This document shows positions 54,437 to 63,688 of a stretch of 64,000 nucleotides of DNA, in pieces. Made by a program: the position numbers and the translations under genes. Each line of letters begins with the position of its first letter. Position 1 is the first letter of the stretch. Origin of the DNA: an uncultured Candidatus Competibacteraceae bacterium (GTDB lineage Bacteria > Pseudomonadota > Gammaproteobacteria > Competibacterales > Competibacteraceae); assembly GCA_903879705.1 (NCBI GenBank), contig CAIRMO010000077.1:1-64000 (forward strand), written 5' to 3'. A model generated the notes under the pieces. The model was not told the origin of the DNA and ran no database searches. It saw only the letters and a list, made by a program, of their open reading frames with translations.

Positions 54437-55660
54437 ATGCGAGATTCGCGCCCCATTGATAAAACCAAGCCTCGATTCGAGTTCCGGCCCAGCGCCGGAG
54501 CCTTGTTGGCGACTCTGCTAGGCATCGGCCCGATGCTGACGTTCGCCCAAACGCCGGCTGCCTCCCGTCCACCGACCGTGGTCACCGTGGTGGAGATCAA
54601 ACCGGAGAATACCCCGGCCACCTTCGAGTTCACCGGCAAAACCGCCAGTTCCCAGCAGGTGGAAATCAACGCCCGGGTCGAAGGCTTTCTCGACAAAATC
54701 GCCTATACCGAAGGCAGTCTGGTCAAGACCGGCCAACTGCTGTTCCAGCTCGATCCGAAACCGTTCCAGGCCTCATTGACCAGCGCCCAGGCCAGTCTGG
54801 CCCAACAACAGGCGCTGTTGGTCAAAGCCCAGCAGACCCTGGCCCGGGTCAGACCGCTGGCCAAGCAAAACGCAGTCAGCCAGCAGGATCTGGATAACTC
54901 CATCGCCAGCGAACTGGCCGCCGCCGCCCAAGTGCAGGCCGCCAAAGCCGCGGTTGATCAGGCGCAACTGAATCTCGGCTACACCACGATCAAATCGCCG
55001 ATCACGGGCCTGTCCAGTAGCGCCAATTACCGTGAGGGTGCGCTGATCCGGTCAACCGGCAGCGGCAGTCAGCTCACCACCGTCGTCCAGCTCGACCCGA
55101 TGTGGATCAATTTTGGAGTCGGCGAAAACGAAGTACTCAAGATAGAGGCGCAGAAGGGAAAAGGCGAGTTGAAAGGCCCCGGTTTAAGCAAGATCGAGGT
55201 GGACTTGACGCTAGCTGATGGATCGAGTTACCCGCGCAAAGGCCAGATCACCTTCGTGGACCCGGTGATCAACGCGCAGACCGGCACCTATAACATTCGC
55301 GCCGTCGTGCCGAACCCGAACAATGCGCTGAGTCCCGGCCAGTTCGTGCGGGTGCAGCTCAAAGGCGCATTCCGGCCCAACGCGATCCTGGTCCCGCAAG
55401 CCGCGGTGATGCAGGGGCCAACCGGCAAATTCGTGTTTGTGGTCGGCCCGGACAATACCGCCCAATCTAAACCGATTCAGGTCGGCGACTGGTACGGCGA
55501 CCAGTGGATCATCAATTCCGGCCTGCAAGCGGGTGATCGGGTGATAGTCAACGGCGCAGTGCGCTTGCAACCTGGCGCACCGGTGCAGATTCAGTCGGCG
55601 GTGGCGGTGCCTGAATCGGTGCCCACGAAAGTCCCCAGCGCTACCCCGCTCAAACCCTGA
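54437..55660 (+). CDS. RND efflux periplasmic adaptor (AcrA/MexA family)
   Basis: 407-aa membrane fusion protein linking the inner-membrane pump to the outer-membrane channel. The N-terminus has a hydrophobic signal-like segment (AGALLATLLGIGPMLTFAQT) but no lipobox cysteine, so it is probably not a lipoprotein. Barrel-sandwich halves are EINARVEGFLDKIAYTEGS and LNLGYTTIKSPITGL, with an alpha-helical hairpin between (about 105-180). The membrane-proximal part has LVPQAAVMQGPTGKFVFVV. First gene of the acrAB-oprM-type operon; GAGGAG precedes the ATG. Confidence 0.92.
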   Translation: MRDSRPIDKTKPRFEFRPSAGALLATLLGIGPMLTFAQTPAASRPPTVVTVVEIKPENTPATFEFTGKTASSQQVEINARVEGFLDKIAYTEGSLVKTGQLLFQLDPKPFQASLTSAQASLAQQQALLVKAQQTLARVRPLAKQNAVSQQDLDNSIASELAAAAQVQAAKAAVDQAQLNLGYTTIKSPITGLSSSANYREGALIRSTGSGSQLTTVVQLDPMWINFGVGENEVLKIEAQKGKGELKGPGLSKIEVDLTLADGSSYPRKGQITFVDPVINAQTGTYNIRAVVPNPNNALSPGQFVRVQLKGAFRPNAILVPQAAVMQGPTGKFVFVVGPDNTAQSKPIQVGDWYGDQWIINSGLQAGDRVIVNGAVRLQPGAPVQIQSAVAVPESVPTKVPSATPLKP

Positions 55661-55671
55661 GAGGACGCCCG

Positions 55672-58600
55672 ATGATCTCCCATTTCTTCATTGACCGCCC
55701 GGTGTTCGCCGCGGTGGTGTCGATTATTCTGACCCTGGCCGGGCTATCGGCGATGGGCGCGCTGCCTATCTCCCAATATCCCAATATCACCCCGGTGCAG
55801 ATTCAGGTTTCGGCCACTTACCCCGGCGCGAGCGCCGACGTGGTCTCGCAATCGGTGGCCGCACCCATCGAGCAGCAGGTCAACAGCGTCGATAACCTGA
55901 TGTATATGTATTCGTCGAGTTCGTCGACCGGCAACATGACCCTGAGCGTGTTCTTCGACATCGGCGTCGATCCGAATATCGCCCAGGTGAATGTCCAGAA
56001 TCAGGTCAGCCTGGCCTTGCCGCAGTTGCCCCAAGCGGTGTCGCAACAAGGGGTGCAGGTCGAAACCCGTTCGTCCACCTTCCAGATGGTGATTGCGATC
56101 TATTCACCGGACGGGAGCCACGACGAGACTTTTGTCGGCAACTACGCCTATCTGTATGTGCTGAACGCCCTGCAACGGATTCCCGGCGCCAATCAGGCGC
56201 AAATCTTCGGCGTTCCCAACTATGCGATGCGGATCTGGCTAAAACCGGATCGGATGAGTGCGTTGGGGTTGACCACCGACGATGTGGTCAACGCCATCAA
56301 GAATCAGAACCAGCAGTTCGCCATCGGCCAGATCGGCCAGTCGCCCACTAACGGCCCGGTGGAACTGACCTTCCCGGTCTCCACTCAGGGCCGGCTGAGC
56401 AAGCCGGAGGAGTTCGAGAACATCATCCTGCGGGCCAGCACCACCGGCGAGGGGGTATTGCGGCTCAAGGATGTCGGCTATGTGACCTTGGGGATGCAGA
56501 GCTACAACCTGCGCAGCCGCTTTAACGGCAAGGTTGGCACCGCCATTGCGATCTACCAGCAGGCCGGCGCTAACGCCCTGGAAGTCTCCAAGCAGGTGCG
56601 CGCCACCCTGGAGGAGCTGAAAGGGAGCTTCCCGGAGGGGCTGGCGTACTCGGTCGCCCTGGATTCCACCGAATTTGTCCAAGCCTCGATCAATGAGGTG
56701 GTGCAGACCTTGATGGAAGCCATTGTGCTGGTGATCCTGGTGGTGTTTATCTTCCTGCAAAGCTGGCGAGCGACGGTCATTCCCATCGTCGCGGTGGTGA
56801 TCTCGGTGATCGGCACCTTCAGCGGGATGTATCTGCTCGGCTTCTCCATCAACATGCTCACCCTGTTCGGCATGGTGCTGTGCATTGGCATTGTGGTGGA
56901 TGACGCCATCGTGGTAGTGGAAAACGTGGAGCGCAATATGGCCAGCTTCGGCCTCTCGCCCAAGGCAGCGGCGCACAAGGCGATGGACGAAGTCACCGGC
57001 CCGGTGATCGCGGTGGTGCTGGTGCTGAACGCGGTATTCATTCCGGTCGGCTTTCTGGGCGGCATGACCGGGCAGTTGTACAAGCAGTTCGCCATCACCA
57101 TTGCGATCTCGGTCGCGATTTCCGGCCTGGTAGCGCTGAGTCTCAGTCCGGCCCTGGCGGCGCTATTGCTCAAGCCCGGCGAACACGGCGATCAGCGCAC
57201 TGATTTTCTCTACCGCTTCTTTTTCGGACCCTTCAACCGGGGCTTTGACTGGATCACTCACGGTTACGCCAAGAGTGTCCGGTTCATGGCGAAACGGGCG
57301 TTACTGGGACTGACGTTGTTCGCCATCATGCTGGTGGCGATTTACGCGCTGTTCGAGAAGGTGCCAACCAGTTTCGTCCCGGATGAAGATCAAGGCTATG
57401 TATTTGGGGTGGGCATCATGCCCGACGGCGCCAGTCTGGATCGCACTGAGGCGGCGGCCACCAAAATGACCGACATCTTCCGCGCCAATCCCGCCGTGGA
57501 CAGCGTGGTGGCGATTAACGGCTACAGCCTGCTGGATTCGCAGCAGAAAACCACCGACTCCACTCTGTTCGTCTCGTTCAAGAACTACGATCAGCGGAAA
57601 GATCCGAAGGAAAGCGCACCCAATGTCATCAAGGAAGTGATGGGCCAGTTTGCCCATATCACTGAAGCCATCGCACTGGTGTTCAATCCGCCCGCGATTC
57701 CCGGTCTCGGTACCACCGGCGGTTTTGAGTTTTGGGTGCAGAGTCGCGGCAATGGCGATATCAAGCAACTGACCCAAGTGACCAACGATTTCGTGGACAA
57801 GGCCCGCCAGCGCCCGGAACTGCGCGGTCTGACTTCGACCGTCAGCGCCGCCTCCCAGCAGTTATATATCTACCTGGATCGTGAACAGGCCCGGACTTTG
57901 GGAGTGCCGGTCGAAACCATCTTCGGCACCTTGCAAGTGCTGTTCGGATCGGCCTATGTCAGCCAGTTCAATCTGTACAGCCAGGTCTGGCAGGTGATCG
58001 TGCAGGCCGCCCCGGAATATCGCTCCCGGCCTGAGGATATTCAAAAGGTCTATGTGCGCTCGAATAACCCCAGCAGCGGCAATACCGGCGTCGCGCCCAT
58101 GCCCAACTCCGCATCGAGTACCGGGATGGCCAACATGGTGCCGCTGGCGTCGGTGGTTCGACTGGAATACACCAACGCGCCCAACCTGATCAGCCGGTTC
58201 AACACCTTCCCGGCCGCCAAGGTCACCGGCGGCGCGGCGCCCGGATTCAGCTCCGGGCAGGCGATTGCCGCGATGGAGGCGGTAGCCCGCGATCCCCAGG
58301 TGTTGCCGCAGGGCTATTCGTTCGGCTGGAGCGGTCAGGCCTATCAGGAAAAGAAGGTCGGCGGCGATTCGGCGATGGTGTTTGTCTACGGCCTGATCAT
58401 GGTGTTCCTGATTCTGGCGGCCCAGTATGAAAAATGGTCACTGCCGTTCAGCGTGCTGATGGCGGTGCCGTTTGGCGTGTTTGGAGCCTTGCTGGCGGTC
58501 TGGCTGCGCGGGATGGAGAACGACGTTTATTTTCAGATCGGCTTGTTGACCCTGGTCGGGCTGGCGGCCAAAAACGCCATTCTGATCGTCGAGTTTGCGG

Positions 58601-58986
58601 TGATGAAGCACGAGGAGGGAATGCCGATTCTGGAAGCGGCGGTCGAAGCGGCGCATTTACGGTTCCGCCCGATTCTGATGACCTCGCTGGCATTCATTCT
58701 CGGCGCGATTCCGCTGGTGATCGCCACCGGGGCCGGGGCCAACAGCCGCCATTCCATCGGTACCGGCATCGTCGGCGGCATGACCGCAGCGACGGTGCTG
58801 GCGATCTTTTTTGTGCCGCTGTTCTTCCGCCTGTTCCAGGGGATAAGCGAGAAAGGCCAAAAGCCGGTCGCCATGGAAAGCATGGAAAGCATGGAAAGCA
58901 TGGAAACCACCGAAAGCACGGAAAAACTGGAACTGAAGAAAGATCATCAGGGTGAGAGTCTGCCGGAGGATCACGACTATGCGTAA
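55672..58986 (+). CDS. RND multidrug efflux pump (HAE1, AcrB-like)
   Basis: 1104-aa inner-membrane proton-driven pump with 12 membrane helices. The N-terminus ISHFFIDRPVFAAVVSIIL and SVDNLMYMYSSSSSTG are HAE1 hallmarks. The TM4 proton relay has the paired Asp in GIVVDDAIVVVENVERNM, and TM10 carries AAKNAILIVEFA. LVPDEDQGYVF-type SFVPDEDQGYVFGVG is conserved. The C-terminus is odd: after the last helix it carries a Met-Glu-Ser repeat tail encoded by a 9-bp tandem repeat. AGAGGA precedes the start 11 nt after the adaptor gene. Confidence 0.96.
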   Translation: MISHFFIDRPVFAAVVSIILTLAGLSAMGALPISQYPNITPVQIQVSATYPGASADVVSQSVAAPIEQQVNSVDNLMYMYSSSSSTGNMTLSVFFDIGVDPNIAQVNVQNQVSLALPQLPQAVSQQGVQVETRSSTFQMVIAIYSPDGSHDETFVGNYAYLYVLNALQRIPGANQAQIFGVPNYAMRIWLKPDRMSALGLTTDDVVNAIKNQNQQFAIGQIGQSPTNGPVELTFPVSTQGRLSKPEEFENIILRASTTGEGVLRLKDVGYVTLGMQSYNLRSRFNGKVGTAIAIYQQAGANALEVSKQVRATLEELKGSFPEGLAYSVALDSTEFVQASINEVVQTLMEAIVLVILVVFIFLQSWRATVIPIVAVVISVIGTFSGMYLLGFSINMLTLFGMVLCIGIVVDDAIVVVENVERNMASFGLSPKAAAHKAMDEVTGPVIAVVLVLNAVFIPVGFLGGMTGQLYKQFAITIAISVAISGLVALSLSPALAALLLKPGEHGDQRTDFLYRFFFGPFNRGFDWITHGYAKSVRFMAKRALLGLTLFAIMLVAIYALFEKVPTSFVPDEDQGYVFGVGIMPDGASLDRTEAAATKMTDIFRANPAVDSVVAINGYSLLDSQQKTTDSTLFVSFKNYDQRKDPKESAPNVIKEVMGQFAHITEAIALVFNPPAIPGLGTTGGFEFWVQSRGNGDIKQLTQVTNDFVDKARQRPELRGLTSTVSAASQQLYIYLDREQARTLGVPVETIFGTLQVLFGSAYVSQFNLYSQVWQVIVQAAPEYRSRPEDIQKVYVRSNNPSSGNTGVAPMPNSASSTGMANMVPLASVVRLEYTNAPNLISRFNTFPAAKVTGGAAPGFSSGQAIAAMEAVARDPQVLPQGYSFGWSGQAYQEKKVGGDSAMVFVYGLIMVFLILAAQYEKWSLPFSVLMAVPFGVFGALLAVWLRGMENDVYFQIGLLTLVGLAAKNAILIVEFAVMKHEEGMPILEAAVEAAHLRFRPILMTSLAFILGAIPLVIATGAGANSRHSIGTGIVGGMTAATVLAIFFVPLFFRLFQGISEKGQKPVAMESMESMESMETTESTEKLELKKDHQGESLPEDHDYA
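58872..58907. repeat. 9-bp tandem repeat in the RND pump gene
   Basis: Four units of catggaaag (the last ends in c), followed by two degenerate units to about 58925. In frame they give repeated Met-Glu-Ser, then Thr-Thr-Glu-Ser-Thr-Glu. The number of copies could change by slippage without shifting the frame, since 9 is a multiple of 3. Confidence 0.9.
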
Positions 58987-60409
58987 AACACTGCTCACTG
59001 CCGCGCTCGGCGTGGCGTTGACCGGTTGCTCGGTCGGTCCGGTTTATGAACGCCCGGAAGTGCCGGTTCCAGCCCAATGGCAAGTCAATATCCAGCAGGC
59101 TAATGATTTCGCCAATACAACATGGTGGAATCAGTTCAACGATCCGGAACTCAATCGGCTGGTCCAGATTGCCCTGGAACAGAACAAGGACTTGCTGATC
59201 GCCACCGCCCGGGTGCAAGAGTACATGGGCCGCTATGGGGTAACTCGTTCCGCCCAGTTCCCGCAGATCGGTGCCAATGCTGCCGGGGCGCGCACCCGCT
59301 ACGGCGAAAGCACCGTCCCGGCTGGAACTGAACTGACCATCGACAGTTATCAGGTGAATTTGGGCGCGTCGTTCGAGCTGGATTTGTGGGGCAAGCTACG
59401 CAGCGCCACCGAGGCCGCCCGCGCCCAACTGCTGGCGACCGAGGAAGCCAAGCGTACCGTGATCCTGAGCCTGATCGGCCAGTTGGCGAACAGCTATGTG
59501 TTGTTGCTCGACTATGACCAGCAACTGGTCGTGACCAAAGAAACCCTGAAAACCCGTAGTGAATCGGTACGGATCAACGGGCTGCGCTTCAAGGCGGGAC
59601 TGATCGGGGAGCTGGATTATCAGCAGGCAGTGGCCGAATACCAGAACGCGGCGGTGCAGGTGCCGCTGCTGGAGCGGCTGATTGGGCAGCAACAGAACGC
59701 CATTAGCTTGTTGCTGGGGCGCAATCCCGGCCCCATCAAGCGCGGGGTAACTCTGGACAAGCTGGCGATGCCGCAAGTCCCGGCAGGTCTGCCTTCCGAG
59801 GTGCTGGAGCGTCGCCCCGACATCCGTCAGGCCGAGCAGCAGTTGATCGCTGCCAATGCCCAGATTGGGGTCGCCAAGGCGGCGTTTTACCCCAACATCG
59901 CGCTCACCGGCTTTTTCGGAGTCGCCAGCACTGATCTGTCTAATCTGTTCGACGGGCCATCGCGCGCCTGGCAGTTCGCCGGCCAACTGACGCAGCCGAT
60001 TTTCACCGGCGGCTCGCTGACCGGTCAGTTGCAGGTCGCCGAAGCGGTGCAGCAGGAGGTGCTGTTCAACTACCAGCAGGTGATTCAAAAAGCCTTCGCT
60101 GAAGTCGATAACAGTCTGATCGCGATTAGCAAGTTGCGCAGTCAATTGAAGGATGAGCAAGCCCAGGTCAAGGCGTTGCAACGCTATCTGGACCTGGCGA
60201 CACTGCGCTACCAGAACGGCTATTCCGACTACCTGACGGTAGTGGACGCCGAGCGCAATCTGTATACCGCGCAGCTGCAGTATGTTCAGGATCAGGGAAC
60301 GCTGTACACGGCAATGATCAGCCTGTACGCCGCGCTGGGCGGCGGCTGGATCAGTCAGGCCGAGCAGATGACCGCCCCGGTCGCTAAATCCGCTGCGCCA
60401 GCCAGTTGA
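58979..60409 (+). CDS. RND outer-membrane efflux lipoprotein (OprM/NodT family)
   Basis: TolC-type outer-membrane channel, about 476 aa. A signal peptide ends in the lipobox LTGCSVGP (Cys about 16). OEP domains follow: TTWWNQFNDPELNRLVQIAL, SFELDLWGKLRSATEAARAQ and LLGRNPGPI, with the second repeat at VLERRPDIRQAEQQLIAANA. The start at 58979 lies 8 nt inside the pump gene with GGAGGA at 58965-58970; the longer frame from 58952 adds a stretch before the signal peptide. Third gene of the RND operon. Confidence 0.95.
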   Translation: MRKTLLTAALGVALTGCSVGPVYERPEVPVPAQWQVNIQQANDFANTTWWNQFNDPELNRLVQIALEQNKDLLIATARVQEYMGRYGVTRSAQFPQIGANAAGARTRYGESTVPAGTELTIDSYQVNLGASFELDLWGKLRSATEAARAQLLATEEAKRTVILSLIGQLANSYVLLLDYDQQLVVTKETLKTRSESVRINGLRFKAGLIGELDYQQAVAEYQNAAVQVPLLERLIGQQQNAISLLLGRNPGPIKRGVTLDKLAMPQVPAGLPSEVLERRPDIRQAEQQLIAANAQIGVAKAAFYPNIALTGFFGVASTDLSNLFDGPSRAWQFAGQLTQPIFTGGSLTGQLQVAEAVQQEVLFNYQQVIQKAFAEVDNSLIAISKLRSQLKDEQAQVKALQRYLDLATLRYQNGYSDYLTVVDAERNLYTAQLQYVQDQGTLYTAMISLYAALGGGWISQAEQMTAPVAKSAAPAS

Positions 60410-60415
60410 TCGGTG

Positions 60416-60459
60416 CTACCCCTCCTCCCCTTTTCCGCCGGTGGGAGAGGGGAGGAGGT
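60416..60459. terminator. Palindromic repeat / bidirectional terminator between oprM-like gene and hypF
   Basis: Perfect 10-bp arms cctcctcccc (60421-60430) and ggggaggagg (60449-60458) with an 18-nt spacer, placed between convergent genes. A second, related copy of this GC-rich unit lies inside hypF (61882-61922), so this is also a dispersed repeat. Confidence 0.6.
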
Positions 60460-60472
60460 CAACCTTTAATTT

Positions 60473-62788
60473 TTAATCTTCAATCCTCTGCATCGCCGCC
60501 CACGCCTGTCCCAAGCTCAAACCGCCGTCGTTCGGCGGGGCCAACCGGGCGGTGAATACCTGCCAACCGGTTGCTTTCAGCCGCGACTGAAGTTGTGAAC
60601 TCAACAGCCGGTTGAGGAAACAGCCGCCGCCGAGCGCAACCTGGCGGATACCCGATAGTTCGCCCGCCCAGTCCAACCATGCGCTTAATGCCTCCACCAA
60701 GGTGGCGTGAAACACCGCCGCACCCGCCGCCGGTTCTACTCCATTGGCCAACCAGGCGAGCGTTGGTAACAAGTCCAATATCCCGGCGGCGCTCAGGCGG
60801 AATCCATCCACCCGCACTGCCGTCGCGCCGTAGCCCTGTGCCAGCGCCTCCAGCTCCATCGCCGCCTGTCCTTCGTAAGCGCATATTTCGCGCACGCCCA
60901 GCAGGCCGGCAGCGGCATCGAACAGTCGGCCCGCACTGCTGGTTTCCGGGGTATTCAAGCGCCGTTCGAGCATTTGCTGGATCAACGCCGCTTTGGATCC
61001 GAACCGGTCGGCAAGCTCCGCACCGCGCCCTAATAGATGTAGCACCGCCGCCGCCAACCGCCACGGTTCACGAGCAGCGCGGTCGCCGCCGGGCAGCGGC
61101 AACAGGCGCAAATGACCGAGCCGCATAAACTCCGCGCCATCAACCTGCAGCAATTCTCCGCCCCAAATGCCACCGTCCGCCCCTAGCCCGACGCCATCCA
61201 GCGCCAATCCTAAAAGCGGTTGGCGCAGCCCGTGTTCCGCCATGACCGCCGCAATATGGGCGTGATGATGCTGAATCGCCATGCAAGGCAAGCCGCGCTC
61301 GGTCGCAATGGTCGCCGCGAGCCGGCTGCTGGGGAAATCGGGATGCCGATCGCAGGCGATCCGTTCTGGCGTGATCCGTAGAACCTGTTGCCAGTGATCA
61401 ACGGCTTCTTCCAGCGCCAGACAGGTTTGGGCATTGTCGAGACTGCCGATGTGCGGCGCGAGATAAGCCCGGTCCTCGCGGGTCAGGCAGATGGTGTTTT
61501 TCAGATAGCCGCCAAGCGCCAGCACTGAAGGTCCGGCGCTGGGCAACCGGATGGGTTGCGGGGTATAGCCACGCGCGCGGCGAATAAAGGTTCCGCCGGT
61601 GATAACGCTATCGTCGCACCGGGCTAGAATCGCCCGGTCGTGCGTAATCAAGCCGTCGGCGATCCCGGCCAGCCGCCGCACCGCTTCATCATCATCGATC
61701 ACCAGCGGTTCACCGCCGGGATTAGCGCTGGTCATCACCAGTAGCAATGGTTGCGGCTGCTCCAGCCATGCCGTTCCATCCGGTCGCCCTGCTGCTTCGT
61801 GGAACAGCAGGTAATGCAGTGGGGTATAGGGCAGCAGGACGCCTAGATGTGCCAGTCCGGGAGCAATGCCGGGTAATCGATCTACCCTCACCTCCGGCCC
61901 CTCTCCCGGTGGGGGAGGGGAGTTAAAACGCCTACGCAATAACACGATGGGCCGTTGCGGCGATTCCAGTAGCCGCCATTCTTCTGCGTCGCCCTCGACC
62001 CACGGCTTTAGTGAGGCCACATTAGCCGCCATGACCGCAAAGGGTTTCGCGTCGCGTTGCTTGCGTTGACGCAGACGATCCACGGCAGCCGCATTTTGGG
62101 CATCGCAGACCAAGTGGAATCCGCCTAGCCCCTTGATCGCCAGAATCCCGCCGGTTTGCAGCCCTTCAAGGGTAGCGGCGATCACATCGGCTACGGCCAG
62201 CGGAACGCCTTGGGCATCGCGCAAGGTCAGGCGCGGGCCGCAAACCGGGCAGGCGTTGGGTTGGGCGTGAAAGCGGCGGTCACCCGGATCGCGGTATTCC
62301 CGCGCACAAACCGGACACAGCGGAAACCCGGCCATGCTGGTATTGGGCCGGTCGTAGGGTAGCGCGGCAGTAATCGTGTAACGGGGGCCGCAGTCAGTGC
62401 AGTTGATGAAGGGGTAACGGTAGCGGCGATCCTGCGGATCGAACAGTTCCACTAGACAGTGGCTGCAAATCGCGGTGTCCGGGGTAATGTCGGCAGTGAG
62501 CGAGCCGCTACTGCTGGCGGCGATAGTGAATACGGTTTCCGCAACCAGCGCCGGCAACACCTTGACGTGCAAGGAATCCATTCGGGCCAGCGGCGGCAAC
62601 TCATGCAAGGCGTCAAGAAAGTCATCCAGCGTTGTGGCATCGCCCTGAATCTCGATATCCACGCCCGCGCCATCATTGCGAACCCAACCGCTCAAGCCAC
62701 GCCGGGTCGCCAGCCGGTAGATGAACGGACGGAAGCCGACGCCTTGCACTTGGCCGCGAATCCGGATCGCTCGCCGCTGGTAGAGCAT
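60473..62788 (-). CDS. hypF: [NiFe]-hydrogenase maturation carbamoyltransferase HypF
   Basis: Makes the CN ligand of the hydrogenase active site from carbamoyl phosphate. 771 aa with the full domain order. The acylphosphatase domain (QGVGFRPFIYRLATRRG) is followed by two zinc fingers (CSHCLVELFD with NCTDCGPRYT; CPVCAREYRD with ACPVCGPRL). Then come the YrdC-like domain (GGILAIKGLGGFHLVCDA) and the Kae1-like domain with the metal-binding QHHHAHIAAVMAEHG and GVGLGADGGIWGGE. An in-frame insertion of about 14 residues (NSPPPPGEGPEVRV) lies in the YrdC part and comes from a palindromic DNA repeat. Confidence 0.96.
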   Translation of the reverse strand: MLYQRRAIRIRGQVQGVGFRPFIYRLATRRGLSGWVRNDGAGVDIEIQGDATTLDDFLDALHELPPLARMDSLHVKVLPALVAETVFTIAASSSGSLTADITPDTAICSHCLVELFDPQDRRYRYPFINCTDCGPRYTITAALPYDRPNTSMAGFPLCPVCAREYRDPGDRRFHAQPNACPVCGPRLTLRDAQGVPLAVADVIAATLEGLQTGGILAIKGLGGFHLVCDAQNAAAVDRLRQRKQRDAKPFAVMAANVASLKPWVEGDAEEWRLLESPQRPIVLLRRRFNSPPPPGEGPEVRVDRLPGIAPGLAHLGVLLPYTPLHYLLFHEAAGRPDGTAWLEQPQPLLLVMTSANPGGEPLVIDDDEAVRRLAGIADGLITHDRAILARCDDSVITGGTFIRRARGYTPQPIRLPSAGPSVLALGGYLKNTICLTREDRAYLAPHIGSLDNAQTCLALEEAVDHWQQVLRITPERIACDRHPDFPSSRLAATIATERGLPCMAIQHHHAHIAAVMAEHGLRQPLLGLALDGVGLGADGGIWGGELLQVDGAEFMRLGHLRLLPLPGGDRAAREPWRLAAAVLHLLGRGAELADRFGSKAALIQQMLERRLNTPETSSAGRLFDAAAGLLGVREICAYEGQAAMELEALAQGYGATAVRVDGFRLSAAGILDLLPTLAWLANGVEPAAGAAVFHATLVEALSAWLDWAGELSGIRQVALGGGCFLNRLLSSQLQSRLKATGWQVFTARLAPPNDGGLSLGQAWAAMQRIED
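61882..61922. repeat. Palindromic repeat inside the hypF coding sequence
   Basis: GC-rich unit (ctaccctcacctccggcccc then ctctcccggtgggggagggg) whose two halves are near-inverse. It resembles the unit at 60416-60459 and keeps the hypF frame, adding a Pro/Gly-rich stretch to the protein. Confidence 0.75.
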
Positions 62789-62830
62789 GACAGTGCCTAT
62801 TCCACAGCTGTGATGCCAGGTAGCGCCGAT

Positions 62831-63688
62831 TCAACCCGCGGTTCGCGCCAGTCGCGCTCGAACAGCCGCCAGCTCGGTTTCGAGTCGGGCGGCTTGTTGC
62901 GCCAGCGCCGCCCGCTGTCCCTGCCGCAGCCAGTCCAGCCAGGCCGCCATACCCTCGCCGGTGCGGGCGGACAGTTGCAGAATCTGCAAGGTCGGATTGA
63001 CGCGCCGGGCGTAGTCCAGACATTGGGCTACGTCGAACTCAACATGCGGCAACAAGTCAATCTTATTGAGCAGCATCAGGTCGGCGGCGGCAAACATGTT
63101 GGCGTATTTCAGCGGCTTGTCTTCGCCTTCGGTCACCGACAGCACCACCACCTTGTGCGCCTCGCCGAGATCGAAATCAGCCGGACAGACCAAATTGCCG
63201 ACATTCTCGATGAACAGGATGCCGCCTTCCGGCAACGGCAACTGCTCCAGCGCATGACCGACGCCGTGGGCATCGAGGTGGCAACCCTTGCCCGTGTTGA
63301 TTTGCACCGCTGGCGCTCCCGCGGCTCGAATCCGCTCGGCATCGTTGGCCGTCTGCTGATCGCCACCGATCACCGCGACCGGGAATTCATCGCCCAAGAT
63401 CCGCACGGTTTGACTCAACAAAGTGGTCTTGCCGGAGCCGGGGCTGGACACCAGATTCAGGGCAAACACACCCCGCACCGCGAACAAGCGCCGATTTTCT
63501 CTGGCAAATCCGGCGTTCTTCGCCAGAATGTCCTGCTCAATGCTAATCAACCGGCTTTCTGGAGTATGGCTATGCGCGGCAACGCCAGGGTTATGCGCGT
63601 GAGGATGCGAATGATCGTGATGATCGTGGGAATGCTCATGATCGTGGGGACTCGCTTCAGGATTACCGCAACCGCAAGTGATGCACAT
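62831..63688 (-). CDS. hypB: Hydrogenase nickel-incorporation GTPase HypB
   Basis: SIMIBI GTPase that delivers nickel to the hydrogenase precursor. 285 aa. The N-terminal high-affinity nickel site is MCITCGCGN (Cys2, Cys5, Cys7), followed by a His-rich nickel-storage stretch (about 15-42). The GTPase domain has the P-loop [22 protein letters not shown], the metal-binding GKGCHLDA and [13 protein letters not shown], and the guanine motif LLNKIDLLP. It sits directly after hypA and 43 nt before hypF. Confidence 0.96.
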   Translation of the reverse strand: MCITCGCGNPEASPHDHEHSHDHHDHSHPHAHNPGVAAHSHTPESRLISIEQDILAKNAGFARENRRLFAVRGVFALNLVSSPGSGKTTLLSQTVRILGDEFPVAVIGGDQQTANDAERIRAAGAPAVQINTGKGCHLDAHGVGHALEQLPLPEGGILFIENVGNLVCPADFDLGEAHKVVVLSVTEGEDKPLKYANMFAAADLMLLNKIDLLPHVEFDVAQCLDYARRVNPTLQILQLSARTGEGMAAWLDWLRQGQRAALAQQAARLETELAAVRARLARTAG

